This document shows, piece by piece, positions 48,010 to 61,600 of a DNA stretch of 64,000 bases; the stretch's first letter is position 1, and each line of letters begins with the position of its first letter. The stretch is from assembly GCF_036417845.1 (NCBI RefSeq), contig NC_089981.1:29053053-29117052 (forward strand), read 5' to 3'. The stretch is from Apteryx mantelli. Its lineage: Eukaryota > Chordata > Aves > Apterygiformes > Apterygidae. Under the pieces are notes generated by a model. That model was not told where the DNA came from and made no database searches. It was given only the letters and a program-made list of their open reading frames with translations. The position numbers were made by a program, and so were the translations under genes.

Positions 48010-51000
48010 AGTGTGTTGCACAGACACCGCAGGCGAGCTCGGGCTCAGTCGTGGGGAACGATCAGTGCTAGCTCCTCGCTAGCTCTTCTGAAAGAGCGAT
48101 CAGCCATGGGTGCCTCCTGTGCTGCTCTCCAACTCAGAGCGGGGTGTAGCAAAGGGCCATTCTGCACCAGGAGACCCTTGCAAGGGGAACCGGTTTGTTT
48201 TACATAGACTTGATCCAAAAAGAGGCAGGCAGGTGTGCAGACTTCAAACATGCTGGTGCCTCCCCAAAACTCCCAACAGCCTCGCCAAGAGCAAAGAGAG
48301 CTTGTGCTCTCGTGGGGCAGTCAGAGAGGACACACAAGCCGCACTGTCCAGGCACAGTCCTGAGCGCTGGTGCAGCTCACAACCAGCTGGGCACAGCGGC
48401 TGGTCCTGCACATGTATCGACCCCTGGGCTGCGGATGCAGAGATGACCGGCCACACAGCCCCGCGGGTGGACAACCACCCCGTGCAGGCCCCAGGAGCTC
48501 ACACTGGTGTTGGAGCTGGGCACCGAGCAGCACAGGTCTCCCTTGAGCATCACAGATGCGGATCCACGCTGTCACCATCTGCTCAGGTTCCCCACAGGAC
48601 TCACGGTGCCTGGGGGCTGCCTTCAGGACAACAGTGAGTTTTTATATGCTGTATCTTTCACCAAAGAGAAACAGCTTTTATTGTCAAAAGGACCCAAACA
48701 CTTTGAATGCCACAGCTCGGCCAGCAGACTAAGTTACTCATATGAACCTTCTGATTTTCAAGCAATTTGTTGCAAAGAGTAGGTACAGGAGAAAGTACCG
48801 CTCCCTGTCTGTATAGGTCTGGAAACACCTCCATGCGCTGGCTCGGTTTTCATTAAACCAAAGGTCCTCCTTTATGCAACAGAAAGAAAGCACCGGGAAA
48901 GCAGGGCTTAGCCCTGGACTGACATGATGCCCGACTTCTGGTGTGCATCTAACCTACAGGAGGAGTGGGTGTCCCTCGTGCTGCCTTCGCTCTCCCCACC
49001 GACGCAGCCCACGCTCATGCTTTCTGCTCATGAAGATGTCACCGGGACTTGGCCAGCTTCAGAAAAACAGTCCTGTCTCTGGGTGCCTAGCAAAGGAAAG
49101 GGATGGGGCAGCCAGGGAAAAACGCTTCAGAAGGAGACCAACATCAAGGTGGGTGAGAATGGGGAAAAAACAGCCCCCTCTGAAAACAGCAGGGGAAAGA
49201 CATTCCTTTCCTCTTGTAGGAATTGAGCTATATCAAAAAATTAAATACATGCAAGTAATGAAAACACCAAACAGGCAGAGTGGCTTTAAGTCACAGTCAA
49301 AAACTCCCCATCCTCTGGAGCTGCCTCCTCCGCACCGGAGGGCTGCTGCACTGCGTCGAGCGGGGACGGGCCGGATCCAGCCCCACGCCCATGGCCAGCC
49401 AGTCCAACTCTCTCACCCTCACCACAGGGCCCGTCGCAGAGGCACAGGACTAACCACCTACTGCTGCATCTCGATGCGTCTCAGATGTCGAGCTCAGTCG
49501 ATATGAGGGCGTCAGAGGAGCGTGTGGCAGGAGGGTCCCCGAGAGCAGTGCCCGGAGCCCGCGGGGAGGCCATGGAGGCAATGCGCTGTGTGGAGGCTTT
49601 CGGAGACGAGCTGCTGCCCCAGCTGCAGCCACGTGCTCAGCCCCTCCGCACACAGCCTTGGAGAGAGAGGAAAAAATCAGAGGATGGCACAGCAGACAAG
49701 AAAACACAACCCCGCTGTTTCACAGCCTTGCGAAAGGCCGTTGGGCGTGAGCCAGCTCGCGCACACACTGAACCTGCGTCTGCAGAGCGATAATGAGGCC
49801 GACAGCTTGAACAGGGATGTGTTTTTTCCTCCCTGCGCTGACTTGGCTCATCATGCAGCAGGGCTGTTGTTTCGCTACAAGCAAATATGCCCCAGAGGAC
49901 AAAAGCACCTTATTTTTCACCTTGGGAACTCTTTGGCACTTATGCACTTGATTAAATAAAGATGTATGACTGCATCCACGCTCTCCCAAAGGCAAGGGAG
50001 AGCAGAAGAAAGCAGAATGACTTCTGCTGAAACCAGAAGATAATTTTTAATACAAAGGTCCATGGTGGAGTGGTATCCTGCCTGGCCTATTAGTGAACAC
50101 TCAACCAGCTAGCAGAGTAAAGCTTCAAGAGCAGGTGGAGCGTTACAAGTGCTCTTCATACTACAGCACCAAAATGCAGCCTACATTTTAATTTAGCAAA
50201 CAAGCATTTTTATCAATCTTACAATTTCACTTCCACCATGTTATAAATACACCTTATGCCAACAGATAAGAAGAAAATCTGCCCAGTGCTTTAGAGTATT
50301 ATATGAGATAAAGACCCTAACTCCCATCTTGATGTAAATCATCCGCTCAAATTACTCAGGATCCACAATAAAACACCAGTTCAGTGTGGATACTTTGAAC
50401 ACACTGGTTAACTTTCAAGTTGGTCATTTGCTTGCAACAGATTAGCCAGGGATATTGCTCCCTCCCAACATGGTGTGCCTAAATCAGAGCACGCTTCAGA
50501 AAACCTCTCATCCTGCTTGCTGGAGACAGGAATGTCCCTGGCTGACACTTCTCACTCCAGAAAAGCCCCAATGGACAAGACAATCTTTGTTTCCTGACTC
50601 CAAAACGGCACGTGTGTTTTCTCTACGGAGTGTAACATCAAGGCTGATGTCAACAGGGGGACTCAGAAGTCCAGATTTGAGGAAATTCCTCTAATTTGGA
50701 GGGAGTTGGCCCTGCTTTCCACGACAGACTTGCTCTGCTGGAAAGCCGAGATACTCGTTGCTGCAGGCATGGACAGAGAGCATATGCTGGAGACAGCACG
50801 TGCTGGGGCCCAGGGCCAGTCGGCTGCGGAGGCTGTGAGCTGAGCTGCCTTGCGCTGGGAGGAGGGAGAAGCACCAGCTCTCCCCGGGGCCCCGGGCACC
50901 TGCTGGCCCAGCGGAGCCAAGGATGGGGCGCTCCGACCTCAGTTTCCAAACCAACCCCCAGGACAAGACCTATGGAAGAAGCGCTCTCCCAGGGCTTTTC

Positions 51001-54000
51001 GACCCCCCCTTGCCACCGTGACTGGAGGACGTGGGAAGGCAGCCCTGACTCACAAGGAGGGCACTGGCCACACAGCTCCCCGCAGCTCAGCTGCAGCCAC
51101 CGCCGGGGGGATGGACCCGTGTGTCCTGCCTGGACGCAGGAGCCGCATTGCCTGCGGTGGGAATGGAGCGAGCTAAACCCCGGCAATTTTATACGCCACC
51201 TCATGGCTGATTTACACTGGCATAGTACCCAGTCACACTTGTAGCTTAATCAGTGTAAGGAAAGAAAAGCCGGACAGTTTTGCTCACAATTGCGTTTCAT
51301 TGCCTCTCTCAATGAAAAAAACAGAACTAGACAAATAAGGAAGTGGGTCGCCCCCCCCCTTTTTTTTAGTGATTTCTCATCTTTCTTTAAAAAGAAGTGT
51401 TTTGTTAGTACTTGCCATATCTTGAAGAGATGCCCCAGAAAACTCAGAAGAAGGAAAGGACAGAGCAGTATAATTTCACAGAAACAGGAAAAGCAGACGA
51501 GTCCCAGAAAGAATAATTTACGCCGGCACAAAGACAAAACTTCAGAAGAAAGAGTCAATTTCTAGAGGGAAGACTGTGAGGAGCTCGAGAAAATGAAACC
51601 CCAATAAGTGGTATGGAAAAATAAATTATTCTGTCCATCAGAGCAGGATAATAAGGGTCAGCTCTACCATATTCAGGCAAATAACTGTAATAATTTAGAG
51701 AGAGAAAAACACTTTTTTCTAAAAGAGTTGGACAGAAAAATCCAGAGTGATTCAGTGAGCTTCTCAGTAATCATTTCTAGCAAAAAGAAAAAAACCCACA
51801 AATATTGATAGAGCTGGAAAAAATCACACAATATACAAAGCTGAAACAAGGCTGGGATTCCCAAGAGATTCAGCCCACTCGGCACAGTAGCTCTGCACCC
51901 ACAGCCCACGTTCCCAGGGGTGGTGGGGGACAAGGGCCCCACCACAGACACCACCCTGGGGCGCGTCCCCGTGCCACGGCTCCTGCCCTCTTCCCTCCCA
52001 CGTGCCCACTGCCTTAGGCATGCTCGGTGGGGCACGGCAGCGCCGGGGGCTGACGGAAGCAAGACTCGGATGCTGTGCAGCTTCCCATAGGGTCTGCACT
52101 TAATTTGCCTTTCCAGTTCACTTCACATGCAGCACCAACAGATGGATGAGAGTTTCAGGAATAGAAAACTTCACACATGCCAAAACCAGAGGTCAAAATG
52201 GCAAGTCTTGCAAGAGCTCCTTTGCCTCTATTTTTCCTGGTTTGGAGAGGCTGAAACACACTTCTGAAAAATGAATGCACCAGAACATCGGGCCAGAAAA
52301 ACAGTGATGTGTGTCCTAATGTCTCCTGGGAGGCTTACTGGAGACTTTTAAAGTGGCTACTGCGGACCTCAGCGATGGCCAGCTTGTGGCTGCAAGCTAT
52401 TTGTGGCCAGCGGAGGGTCAGGAAATGTCCTGCCGGTGAGCGTGCAAGGCAGCGGCGAGGGACATGCTGCTAACTGAGTGCTGGCTGGCAATGTCCCCCG
52501 GGGTGCTGGCACAGGGAAGGCCGCCCGGGGGCTCCTCCCAGCCACAGCAACGTTGGGCTGCCGGGGGGGGCCCAGGCCTCCCAGGGCCGGGGACAGCAAG
52601 GGCCGCCTGCAGCCCTGAAGGGAGTGAAGGGCCACTGCTGCCGCGGCAGGCTGACCCCCTGCTATTTCACTCACTGGCTGGCTCCTCCGGCACCCGGGGT
52701 GAGCACAGCACCAAGGGTGACGCTGTCCCGGGTTTCCCGAAGGGACTAGCACTGCGCAACCAGCTGCACACGCAAGAGCAGACAGCGCTGCTGGTGCCCC
52801 CAGGGCTCCCATGTAGCTGAAACCACCACAGAGAGCTGTTCTCCCTTGTGCTTCCCAAGCGGAGAGACGAGCTCTCACCTCTTTCCCCCCCAAAACGTCC
52901 CTGGCCCGGCTTTCCTCAGGCACTGCGCCGGGCAGCAGCTGCTGGAAGGCAGAGGGCAGGGGACGCACCTTCCTCATTCATATTACACTGAGCTCTACTT
53001 ATTTTGTGCAATATCATCATTATACCAGTATATAATTTTCAAAATCATTCATTTTAAGAAATATTAATACATGCTATTTTTCACCCTCCCACATATATGC
53101 TCGAGTTGAAGTGCAAATATTTATTTTGAAGTTGGCTACACCTATATTCAAAGTGCCAACCATAACTACATCATTCAGGCTTCCTGAATCTCAGCGGATT
53201 TCACTTCCCCTCCTGTCCTGCAAAAGGCAGCTGGTGTGCTAAAGGCTCCCTCCACTGCTGGGGCACTCCAGGCCATAAATTTTACATTCAGGTCATTAAA
53301 GATATAGGAGAGATCTTGTTAAAAGTTAAGGCAAAAACTGTGCGAGTCATTTCATGGTACACAAACACAATTTTCCCTCTTCTATTTTTCCACAAGTCTG
53401 ACATACGGAGAGACGAGGGAGCAGCCCAGCAAGGGAGATGTGGGAGCTCCAGCACTGCTGAAGGAGATTTCTGAACTCTTAAATGCAGGAGAGAGAGGGC
53501 GCTCATTCATTTCATTTCACGTCAGGTCCTACTCTGGTGTGGCAGAAACAGCCAAGGAATAACGGGGAGCCTGTCCTTGCTTCCCGAGAGGCAGGGGCAG
53601 ATGGGCAGGATACTGGCTCCGCAGGAGCAGGAGACATGCAGTGCTGCACAGCAAGGCACCCGCTGCCAGCCGCCCGCAAGAGCCCACAAGGCTTCCTCTG
53701 GCAGGGAGCAAAGTCAGAAACACCCGGGCAAGGTAGAGCTTAACAACAGCACAGTAAAACACAGTGCGCCAGGCTGTACTTGGGGAGACCAGACTGCGCA
53801 GCAGCCTCCCATGAGGCAGCTGCACGCTGCGGCATTGCTCTTGCCAACTCTGCTTTTGGTGACTTCTCAAAATAGCTCACAGCCATCCCAAACAAAGTGG
53901 TTGTGGACTCCCCACCCCAGGGAGCTGCGATGCTTTCACTGTCATTAGCCCTGGGACTAATGATCTCTAAACAGCAGAGTATCTAAGCAGCAGATGTTGC

Positions 54001-56762
54001 TGATACCAACAACCAGCCGTTGCAAGAGCAAGAACTGCACAGAATTTGTTCCAATAAAAATGTGTCATTGTTTTCACCCCACGTATCTTCCTTGCCCAGT
54101 CAGCAACTTTCTCACTTTCTGCAGCCTGAGGGACAAAGATGCTGCACAACACCCAGTACAAAGCCCCAGTGACACCAGCAGGCAGCAATCTTTCAGTGTT
54201 TTGTGGACACAAAGGAGTCCATTCTTGGACTAAATGCCCCCTACAACAATCCACTGCGATCCACCAATGCACTTAGGCACCTGCTTAAATGCTTTGCTGA
54301 ACAGGGGTTACAAGCGACAGCTCTCTGGGCAAAACTCCTTCCAGCATGGTAAAAATCACACTCCTTAGTATGTGAAATATCCGTATGCACACAAAACCAC
54401 ATGGGATATTTGTAGCTAGAGCAATGGTACTGAAGCGAGGCATTTTCAGCGCTTAATGTATATATTACCCTTGGAAACTTGAGATCTCTGTGTGCTTTTA
54501 GATCTATGTGGCTAATTAGTTGTAAGGCAGCTGGCCAAATTTGTCCTTGAGTCAACACCTTGAACTTTAGTGGAGATGCAGTGGGGATAGTTGAGACCCA
54601 GAGTGACATCTGTGCCTGTCCACATTCATGGAAGTAGTTTACTAAGCTTCTAACTTGGCAGCAAGAAGTTGCAAATGTTTACCCACAGATTGCCGTAAAC
54701 CCAGAACAATAGGCTGTCACCTCCTCCCTCCTACTTTCTTTTCAAACTAAAAATTATTCTCAGAAAGAAGTGGCACCACGGGCAGATGCCCATGACAGAC
54801 TAGGAGACCAGACCAAATTCGTTTCCCACTGGCATCTAAAAAGTGCCTTGCTCCTGGGTAGCTGAGATCGTTTTAGCTAAGGTTGTCTTCGCCATAGACA
54901 CATAGCCCTGTGTCTTCGGCGCTGCAAAGCGCAGCCTGGCTCCAGGATAAAGCTGTTGCTATGGCAGTGTCTGAGGCCAGCAGCTCCGAGCTCTGCTCTC
55001 ACCGCATAATGACAGCTCTGAAAACATGAGCGGGCGATGGGAATAAACAACAGAGGCCTGAAGAGGAGTTTGGGCTGGCAGGGAAGTGTCCCCGTGGAGA
55101 AGCACAGGGCACCTGAAGGCCCCCAGCTGCAGGAGAGAACGCTTGGTCCTAAAAGGAGTTATGCAGAGCCTTTAAAAGCCTTCACATTTAAACGCTCTCA
55201 AGACTGCTGGCTGCTAGCATAACTGGGGCTTTGTAATGGGTGCTGTGAGAGCTTTTAAAGATCTTCAGTACTCTTTGCTTTCTAGCTAGAGAATTTTCCT
55301 CTACCCAAGCATAAAGCTACTGCATAGATATTTCTCACTGTAGACACTTTGCAGCGCTATGATTTCCAAATAGCAGCACTTGGGGAGAGAGAGGGAAACT
55401 CTTCAGGCAAGATCTACACAGTTTACCTCCTGGAGAACAGAAATCTCAGGACAAAATTTAAATTTAGCAAAAATGATCACCTTGTTTCTGGAACATGGCT
55501 GGTAAGGTGAGTGCTGAAACAGTACTGCTTTTTGAAAGGTTCCTGTATGTCAGACTCTGTTTACCAGGTGATGGGGACAAAAACAACAAGGTAACTCCAG
55601 TGACAAAATGAGCAAATGACTTGAGCAGAATTAGAATTTCCCAGCTCTTCTGCAAAAGTCCTGAAAACAAGTGCTTACGTCTGCTGTGCTAGTGTGGGAT
55701 TCACCAAGGAACAACATCCTTATTGCACATTTTAAAAGACTGACTGTGAACTTCTTCTGCCTCTACCAGTTAAAGGCATATTCATAGAGGGATTTCATCT
55801 GACAAATATTTCCACCTTCTTATGGAGTTCAAACCTAAGACAGCTTTGCACCTCTCCTTCGGAGGGCAGAAGAGGGAGTAAATTGTTTTTCATCCATTCT
55901 TTACAGAGCTTGGAATTGTTCCGATTTCCCATTGGAAAAAGAATCAATGAACTCAGGATTTGAATTGCTTTAAGTTCCAAAATATCTTTAAGACAAATTA
56001 AAATTTGAGCCTAAGATATTTGACAATATCCATTTAAGATAAAAATATGATTTACAACAATGTCAGAGAGGTCACCATGGTGTTAGTCAAACACAGGATC
56101 TCTCACCTCTGTGGCGCTCCTATGTTTATTTTATGAAGCCAAGACTCCAACGCTCTCAAGTGCGGCAAGTCTAAGTGATGACCATTGTACCCCCTCCACA
56201 CAGCACTCACAAAACTGCAGCAACTCATAACCGGTAAGATGTAATGAGATGTGTTACTGGATACTCAGTGCTAATATTTGCTAACACACAGAATCATCAA
56301 CAGTACTTCAGTGCAACTCTCCTAACAGAGATGTTGTGTTTGCCATGTTGTGGTTTGGTTAAATATCTCCACCTTCAAGTCTAGCGAACTGAGAGATACT
56401 TTAGTTCACACTATTTCTGAAAATGAAGCCAACTTCCCCAGGAGAGCGGGAGCACGCGCACGGCGGGGGAGACAGATGGTGCTATTGATTACCTGGGCTC
56501 CGAGACGCTCCTGCTCTCCCTGAGGCGTAACTGGCTGCAAGAACGCCTGCTCAGCCACTGACACGAGTCAAGCTATGATCTAGCTGAGCAGGAAAGCTGA
56601 GTTCCCCTGAAAAGATGGAGGAAATCAGTTGCTGGTTACACACACAGCTTTATTTCTTAAAACTAATGTTCAGAGGCCACTGCTGACAACAGCAAGACCT
56701 GAGTAACTAGAAGGATGGGGTTTGGAACAGGTAAGGCAGATCGCCAGAATCGCTCACTGTTC
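48010..56762. other. NRIP3-SCUBE2 intergenic region; no gene recognised
   Basis: Mixed base composition. GC-rich patches (48300-48620, 49320-49640, 50740-51180, 51890-52060, 52380-52960) yield long overlapping open frames in several phases, the mark of base composition rather than coding. SCUBE2, next in the human order, was looked for (CUB domain, C-terminal residues) and was not found, so its 3' end is expected right of the window. Confidence 0.5.
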
Positions 56763-57179
56763 TCAGAAGTAAATAACATCTGCTGAATTTACGCATTCAC
56801 AGTCTGTTTCCTCCAGCTTCCTCTGTGGTTTATTCTGTCTGCAAATCATAACTTGCAACCTGCACATTTCATCACTAGCAATCAGAGAGAAGGGGAACAG
56901 CCCTGATGGACACACAGCGTTCAGTTCAGGAGAGGGTCTCCTCCCACCGCAAGCTGAAGAGGTAGCGATATCTGGCCCAGTGGCATGGGCCTTTCTAGGC
57001 CCCACGTCTGCATTTTTTAAGTGTAAAATAATGCAAAGTATGAGCAATGACATTTCAATCTTTGGCTCCTGCGTCTTGCAGAGTTTGCAGTGGACCAGGG
57101 AATACTCATTTAGGCTCCACTGGAGCTGCTGAAGCCAGAGCTGGATAGCAGGAAGCATTTCCTCAGTACATTCATACAT
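56763..57179 (-). other. open frame after a strong acceptor, helical-looking, unrecognised
   Basis: A GCTTCCATCTTCTTGCACAG acceptor leads into a frame starting ATG at 57177-57179 (MYECTEEMLPAIQLWLQQLQ) that stays open to about 56763. The first 55 residues look like folded protein; the later part does not. There is no clear donor or upstream partner exon. Confidence 0.15.
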
Positions 57180-57688
57180 CTGTGCAAGAAGATGGAAGCA
57201 CACTTGAACCGTTCTGGTAATGAAGCCCCCAGTTTCAGCAGACACTTAGTTTTAAGCCTCCTGCTGCAGAGGATCTCAAACAAAATCCATGGCTGTTTGG
57301 CAGCTTAGACTTTAAGAGTTTTTTTCCTAAGGGCCACATGCTGCTCTCTCGTGGGGAGCCCTGCAGACGGTGCCGCAGCCCACTGGGCCACCTCAGCCTT
57401 GGCACAGCCAAGGCAGGTAACACAGGCAGCCGCAGGCTGCCAGCACCCCGGGAACAGCTGCTTCGCACAGGGCGCTGCAACCTATGCTTCCTTATGGGAG
57501 CTCTCCAAACCCTCAAAAATCTTATTTACCTCCCCCACCCCAAGGACACCAGGCAGGCATAATCTCTAGCAGGTGTTTGAGGGAGGCACAAGGCTCGAGG
57601 CTGTTAAGCACTGGGGCACCAGCATCAAAGCACAGGCCAGCAGCACCCATAAGCCAGGCCATCTTCAGGATCAAATTTTACTCCTACA

Positions 57689-57907
57689 TTACTGTATACA
57701 ATAACGCAGTCCTGGGCAGGCTAAGAGCAAATTCCCGCATCTTCTACCCATGGGGTCTTCTGTGAATGAGGTGTACCTGACACCAGGGTCAGAGAGATCC
57801 TGCTGGGCCAGAAAGCTACAGGCCTTTGTCACCTGCTCCAAGGGTGCACAGTCCAGTTGGATGTGTGTTTGGTACAGTGCTGTGATGGCTGCCTGTAACA
57901 AGCTCAT
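57689..57907 (-). other. 72-codon helical-looking frame, unrecognised
   Basis: Starts at ATG 57905-57907 directly after an in-frame TAG that could be the end of an acceptor (GTAGCTTTAG). The first 45 residues (MSLLQAAITALYQTHIQLDC and on) have protein-like composition. A weak CAG/GTACAC donor occurs inside. The phase does not join cleanly to the frame at 57179. Confidence 0.15.
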
Positions 57908-58160
57908 CTAAAGCTACCGGCCCTGGCTTGGGGGTTTATGCACTAGCAGACGGAGATAGCAATGCCTGCAGTGTTGAGCGTTCAGTTACTGGAGCTAAGC
58001 TTCGTTCTTCCACTGAATGAAGTTGCTGTTCTCAGCATGGATAAGCCTTTTCAGGGGTTTATTTTTGTAAGTTTATGGAGAGAATTAGCACCTACAGGAG
58101 TAGGGACGCAATTGTGTGCTACATAAGTCAGATAGGCATCCTGAGCGCTTTTCTGCCAGT

Positions 58161-58162
<2 letters not shown>

Positions 58163-58200
<38 letters not shown>
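58163..58200 (+). repeat. T38 homopolymer
   Basis: Thirty-eight T residues. On the minus strand this is an A38 tract, as left by retrotransposition. No AATAAA or recognisable retrocopy lies just upstream on that strand, so its origin is open. Confidence 0.9.
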
Positions 58201-58203
<3 letters not shown>

Positions 58204-58699
58204 AACTGCTACTGCTCTGCTTTTCCACACAACCCTTCACACCAGCACTGCACCAGTAAAAGCAAACCGGGGGCCATCCAAATTTACATGAAGGTTGTGG
58301 CCATACAAAGCCTTGCCTACTGAACACACAGATGTGGAATTCCCAGTTTTCTGGAGCATCTTCTTAATTTCCACATTAAACCCCAGAAGAACCGCGATCC
58401 CCTCTCCCTTGATACCCCCAGGCTGTTATCTAAGCCTTGCCTCTTTACACGAAGCCGCTCCGGGTTTCGCCCTGGGCAGCACCTCCAGGGCCCAGCTGGC
58501 ATTTTGCAACAGCTCTTCCAGTGTGGGCACAGAGACGTGTAGCTGTGGTCCCTGGGGGGACAGGGGTGCAAGGCAAACACTAGTGCCAATGCAGTGACAG
58601 GGAACGCGAACCTCGGGCCCTAGATCCAGAGCAAACTCTGGCTCCCTGCAGCCTTGCACTGACAGCAAACAGCCCAATAATACCATAGTGCTTCAGTGC

Positions 58700-61600
58700 T
58701 ATTGCCAGCAGCAGTAAAGGGCTCTCAGCATCTCTGAGGACAAAGGTGCATTTGAAACTTCCTTTGCCCCTTTTTTTTGACCCCAACTCTTGCCTGCTGC
58801 TTCTGGGGTCAGGGGAAGCAGACTCATAGAAAAATGCAAGTGAAATGCCAGGACCGTTCAGGCCCTACAGCAGCCTCAAGGCTGCCCACGCAGCGGGGAG
58901 GAGCCTGCAGGACGCCAAGGCTCCTAGCACATCCCTGCCTGGCACCTCCTGCCCTTCTGGGTACCCCCGAGGCTCTGGGCCCACCCTGCGCCCCTGCCGC
59001 CCACCGGTGCACGCATGCCCGCTCCCGCACCGCCGGAGGCCGGCAGCAGCGCCGGGGCCGGGCACCCACCGCAGGCCGGCAGGGTCCATCACGGCTCTCG
59101 GCCTGCGGCCAGCTCTGCCACTGCACAGGGATGGCCTGGCAGCTCCATGCTCCGGTCGGGGCTCCCGGCCCCATTAGCTTCTTGCCTTTTCTTTTCTTTT
59201 TCCCCCTCCTCCTCTCTCACTGAACGTTTGCATTGTGCACGCTGCTTTCATGACAGCTGTTTCACAAACGGCTCCCATTCTCATCACACACACACATGGA
59301 TATACATATGTATTTCACATACCTCTACACTTCTCCATCTCCTGAACTTAATCCCAGCTAGAGGCTCTCCATCCATACAGAAACTCAAGTCTCCTGTCCA
59401 CGCTTTATGTTTTGCACCATTTCTTCTAGCACAGCAAGTGGGAAAGAAGGCACAGGATACAGCTCAGACTACCCCTGCTCTATGAGATCCAAGGCACAGA
59501 AGATAAAACTGTTACTCCAAACATAGTCAAGCATAAACTTACTCGGTACTTAAACTTTTCATGGGTGTTTGTAGTGATCTTGGCACAATATGAAACACTT
59601 GAACTAAGAACTACCAAATAACAGCTTGTGTCTCAAGTGACAGCTTCAGAGCATTTCACAGTTTCCAATGCTACTTTCTCCCCCTTAAAACTAAGAAACC
59701 CTAATTTCCTGATCCCCAGAATGGTCTCAGATGGGAAATTTCATAGCAGATTATTAAAATCCAGGTTTGCAAGTCTACAATGCCTGTTGAAGCAAACTTC
59801 CCATTGAAAAAAGCAGGCTTCAGTTGTGTTGGCAAATTTAGTATTTGCCTGCATGAGGGAATTTCTTGAATGAAATCTGTATTTATACACACATATCAAT
59901 ATGGAAAAAGATTTCAAGATCTTGTTTTCTGGTTTGTTTTTTGCATGTGTACTAAATGGGCTTTGCTACATGGGCCTCAAACAAACTTTACTATTCAAAA
60001 TTTGTTTAATCAAATTTGTTTAATCAGCTGCAGTAACAAATATGTATTTAAACAGGGAAAACTTTCTTTTTAACACTTAAAGTGGATTTAATATGATCGT
60101 TTAAAAGAAAACAGCAACATGCAGGAAGTCATACATAATTTCTACTGACTTGGAGAGAAACTGGACAACTGACCTGTGGGTGGAATCTGTCCCCCGAACA
60201 CTCTAACTCCTTCTGTTTTCCTTCCTGCAGGTGCACTATTTTCATCATTGCTCAGGGGAGTTTCACACCAAAACACGACAACATATGTTGTGGAAAGCAG
60301 AGCTCCCCACTATGGACTGAAAGTCTGCCCTGCAAGCAAAAGGACTGTTCAAACCAACGGGCAGTAGCGAGACCCGTTGTAGGACAATTCGGCTTCAGCG
60401 ATGCCTAGAAACATACCTACTTGTACCAGGCCTGGATTTGACTCAGGAGTTTTAAAAACTACTTACGTGTGCAAGGCTGCTGCTGGAAGAGACAAAGTTT
60501 GAGTGGAGCAGCATTAAAGGGAACGTAGGAAGTATTATGTACATCTCAGTTGTGACAGGTTTCATATTCAGCATCTATTACATTTACAGAATGTCATCTA
60601 CATGCATGATTAAAAAAAGCATTTGCATTTCTAATTTATTTAAATCAGAAATATTTGTGGACCACTATCCTTGCAGTCTGTTCCCAAGGATTATTGTAAT
60701 ACCATTCCTTCCTGCTTACTCACATTAGACCTCTTCCGATTCCTTGGATTTAAATAAGCTTCAGATCCTGCTCTCTATATTCCGCTACTACTTATGCCCA
60801 TTATGCAAACATCCAAAGGTCCCAGTCAGGATTTGGCTCCCACTCTTCTGGGAGTTCAGAAGATATTGCGAATTGACATTCCCTGTCCTGGAGGGTGCCT
60901 GAGCACTCATGTCCATCACTGCAGCCTAGACTGTGGCAGCATTCACAGTATCAGGAAGAATATTTGAACATCACAGTTTTGGGCTGCAATTAGCCTCTAG
61001 TCATTGCACTTTTCCACAACTGCCAAAGTCCTGTATGTCATTTACTTTGCTGTCTTTTCATATTGACCAGTGTCAGCTAACAACAGCTAACAACTGAATT
61101 ACACAGTTGTATCTTCCAGAAGTGCACCAAATGAACCCAGATGGCTACATTCATTTTAACACAAATCAGTTCCTGTTACTGCGATCAAAGCAAGCTGAGG
61201 GGCATTCACAAAGTAATAAAATACTTTGCAGTTATTTTAGGTGTTTCATTCTGTCTTGATACAGCCCGTCAGGCTTATCCATATAGGAATCATTTTTAGC
61301 ATAATTATTAGATTAACTAATATCAGGATAATTCTGGTCTTACAGTAGCCAGAAATATGTGCACCACTAAATATACAAAAGATTGTATCTATGTGGGTAT
61401 AGATGCAGGCTAATAGAATATTACATATAACAAAATATTATGGTAAGTAGATGTTCCCAGGATATAAAGTTTATCTGATGTGAGGAAACTTGTGACACAG
61501 CCCTTAATTTGGGCATAAAACTACTTAGCACAGCAAAGACAACTGAAAATATTACCCAATGTTCTCATGCAACTAAAAGGTCACTGGTTTATTTCTCTTA

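Noticed and set aside
50650-51244. Opposed open frames of 184 and 182 codons
   Set aside because: Mirror-image frames on both strands over the same GC-rich patch indicate base composition, not coding.
52369-52977. Minus-strand open frame of 202 codons
   Set aside because: GC-rich, Ala/Pro/Gly-rich, no recognised domain and no supporting splice sites.
60231-60408. 58-codon plus-strand frame after a strong acceptor
   Set aside because: The acceptor is good but there is no partner exon, no polyadenylation signal close by and no recognised residues; kept only as a note.
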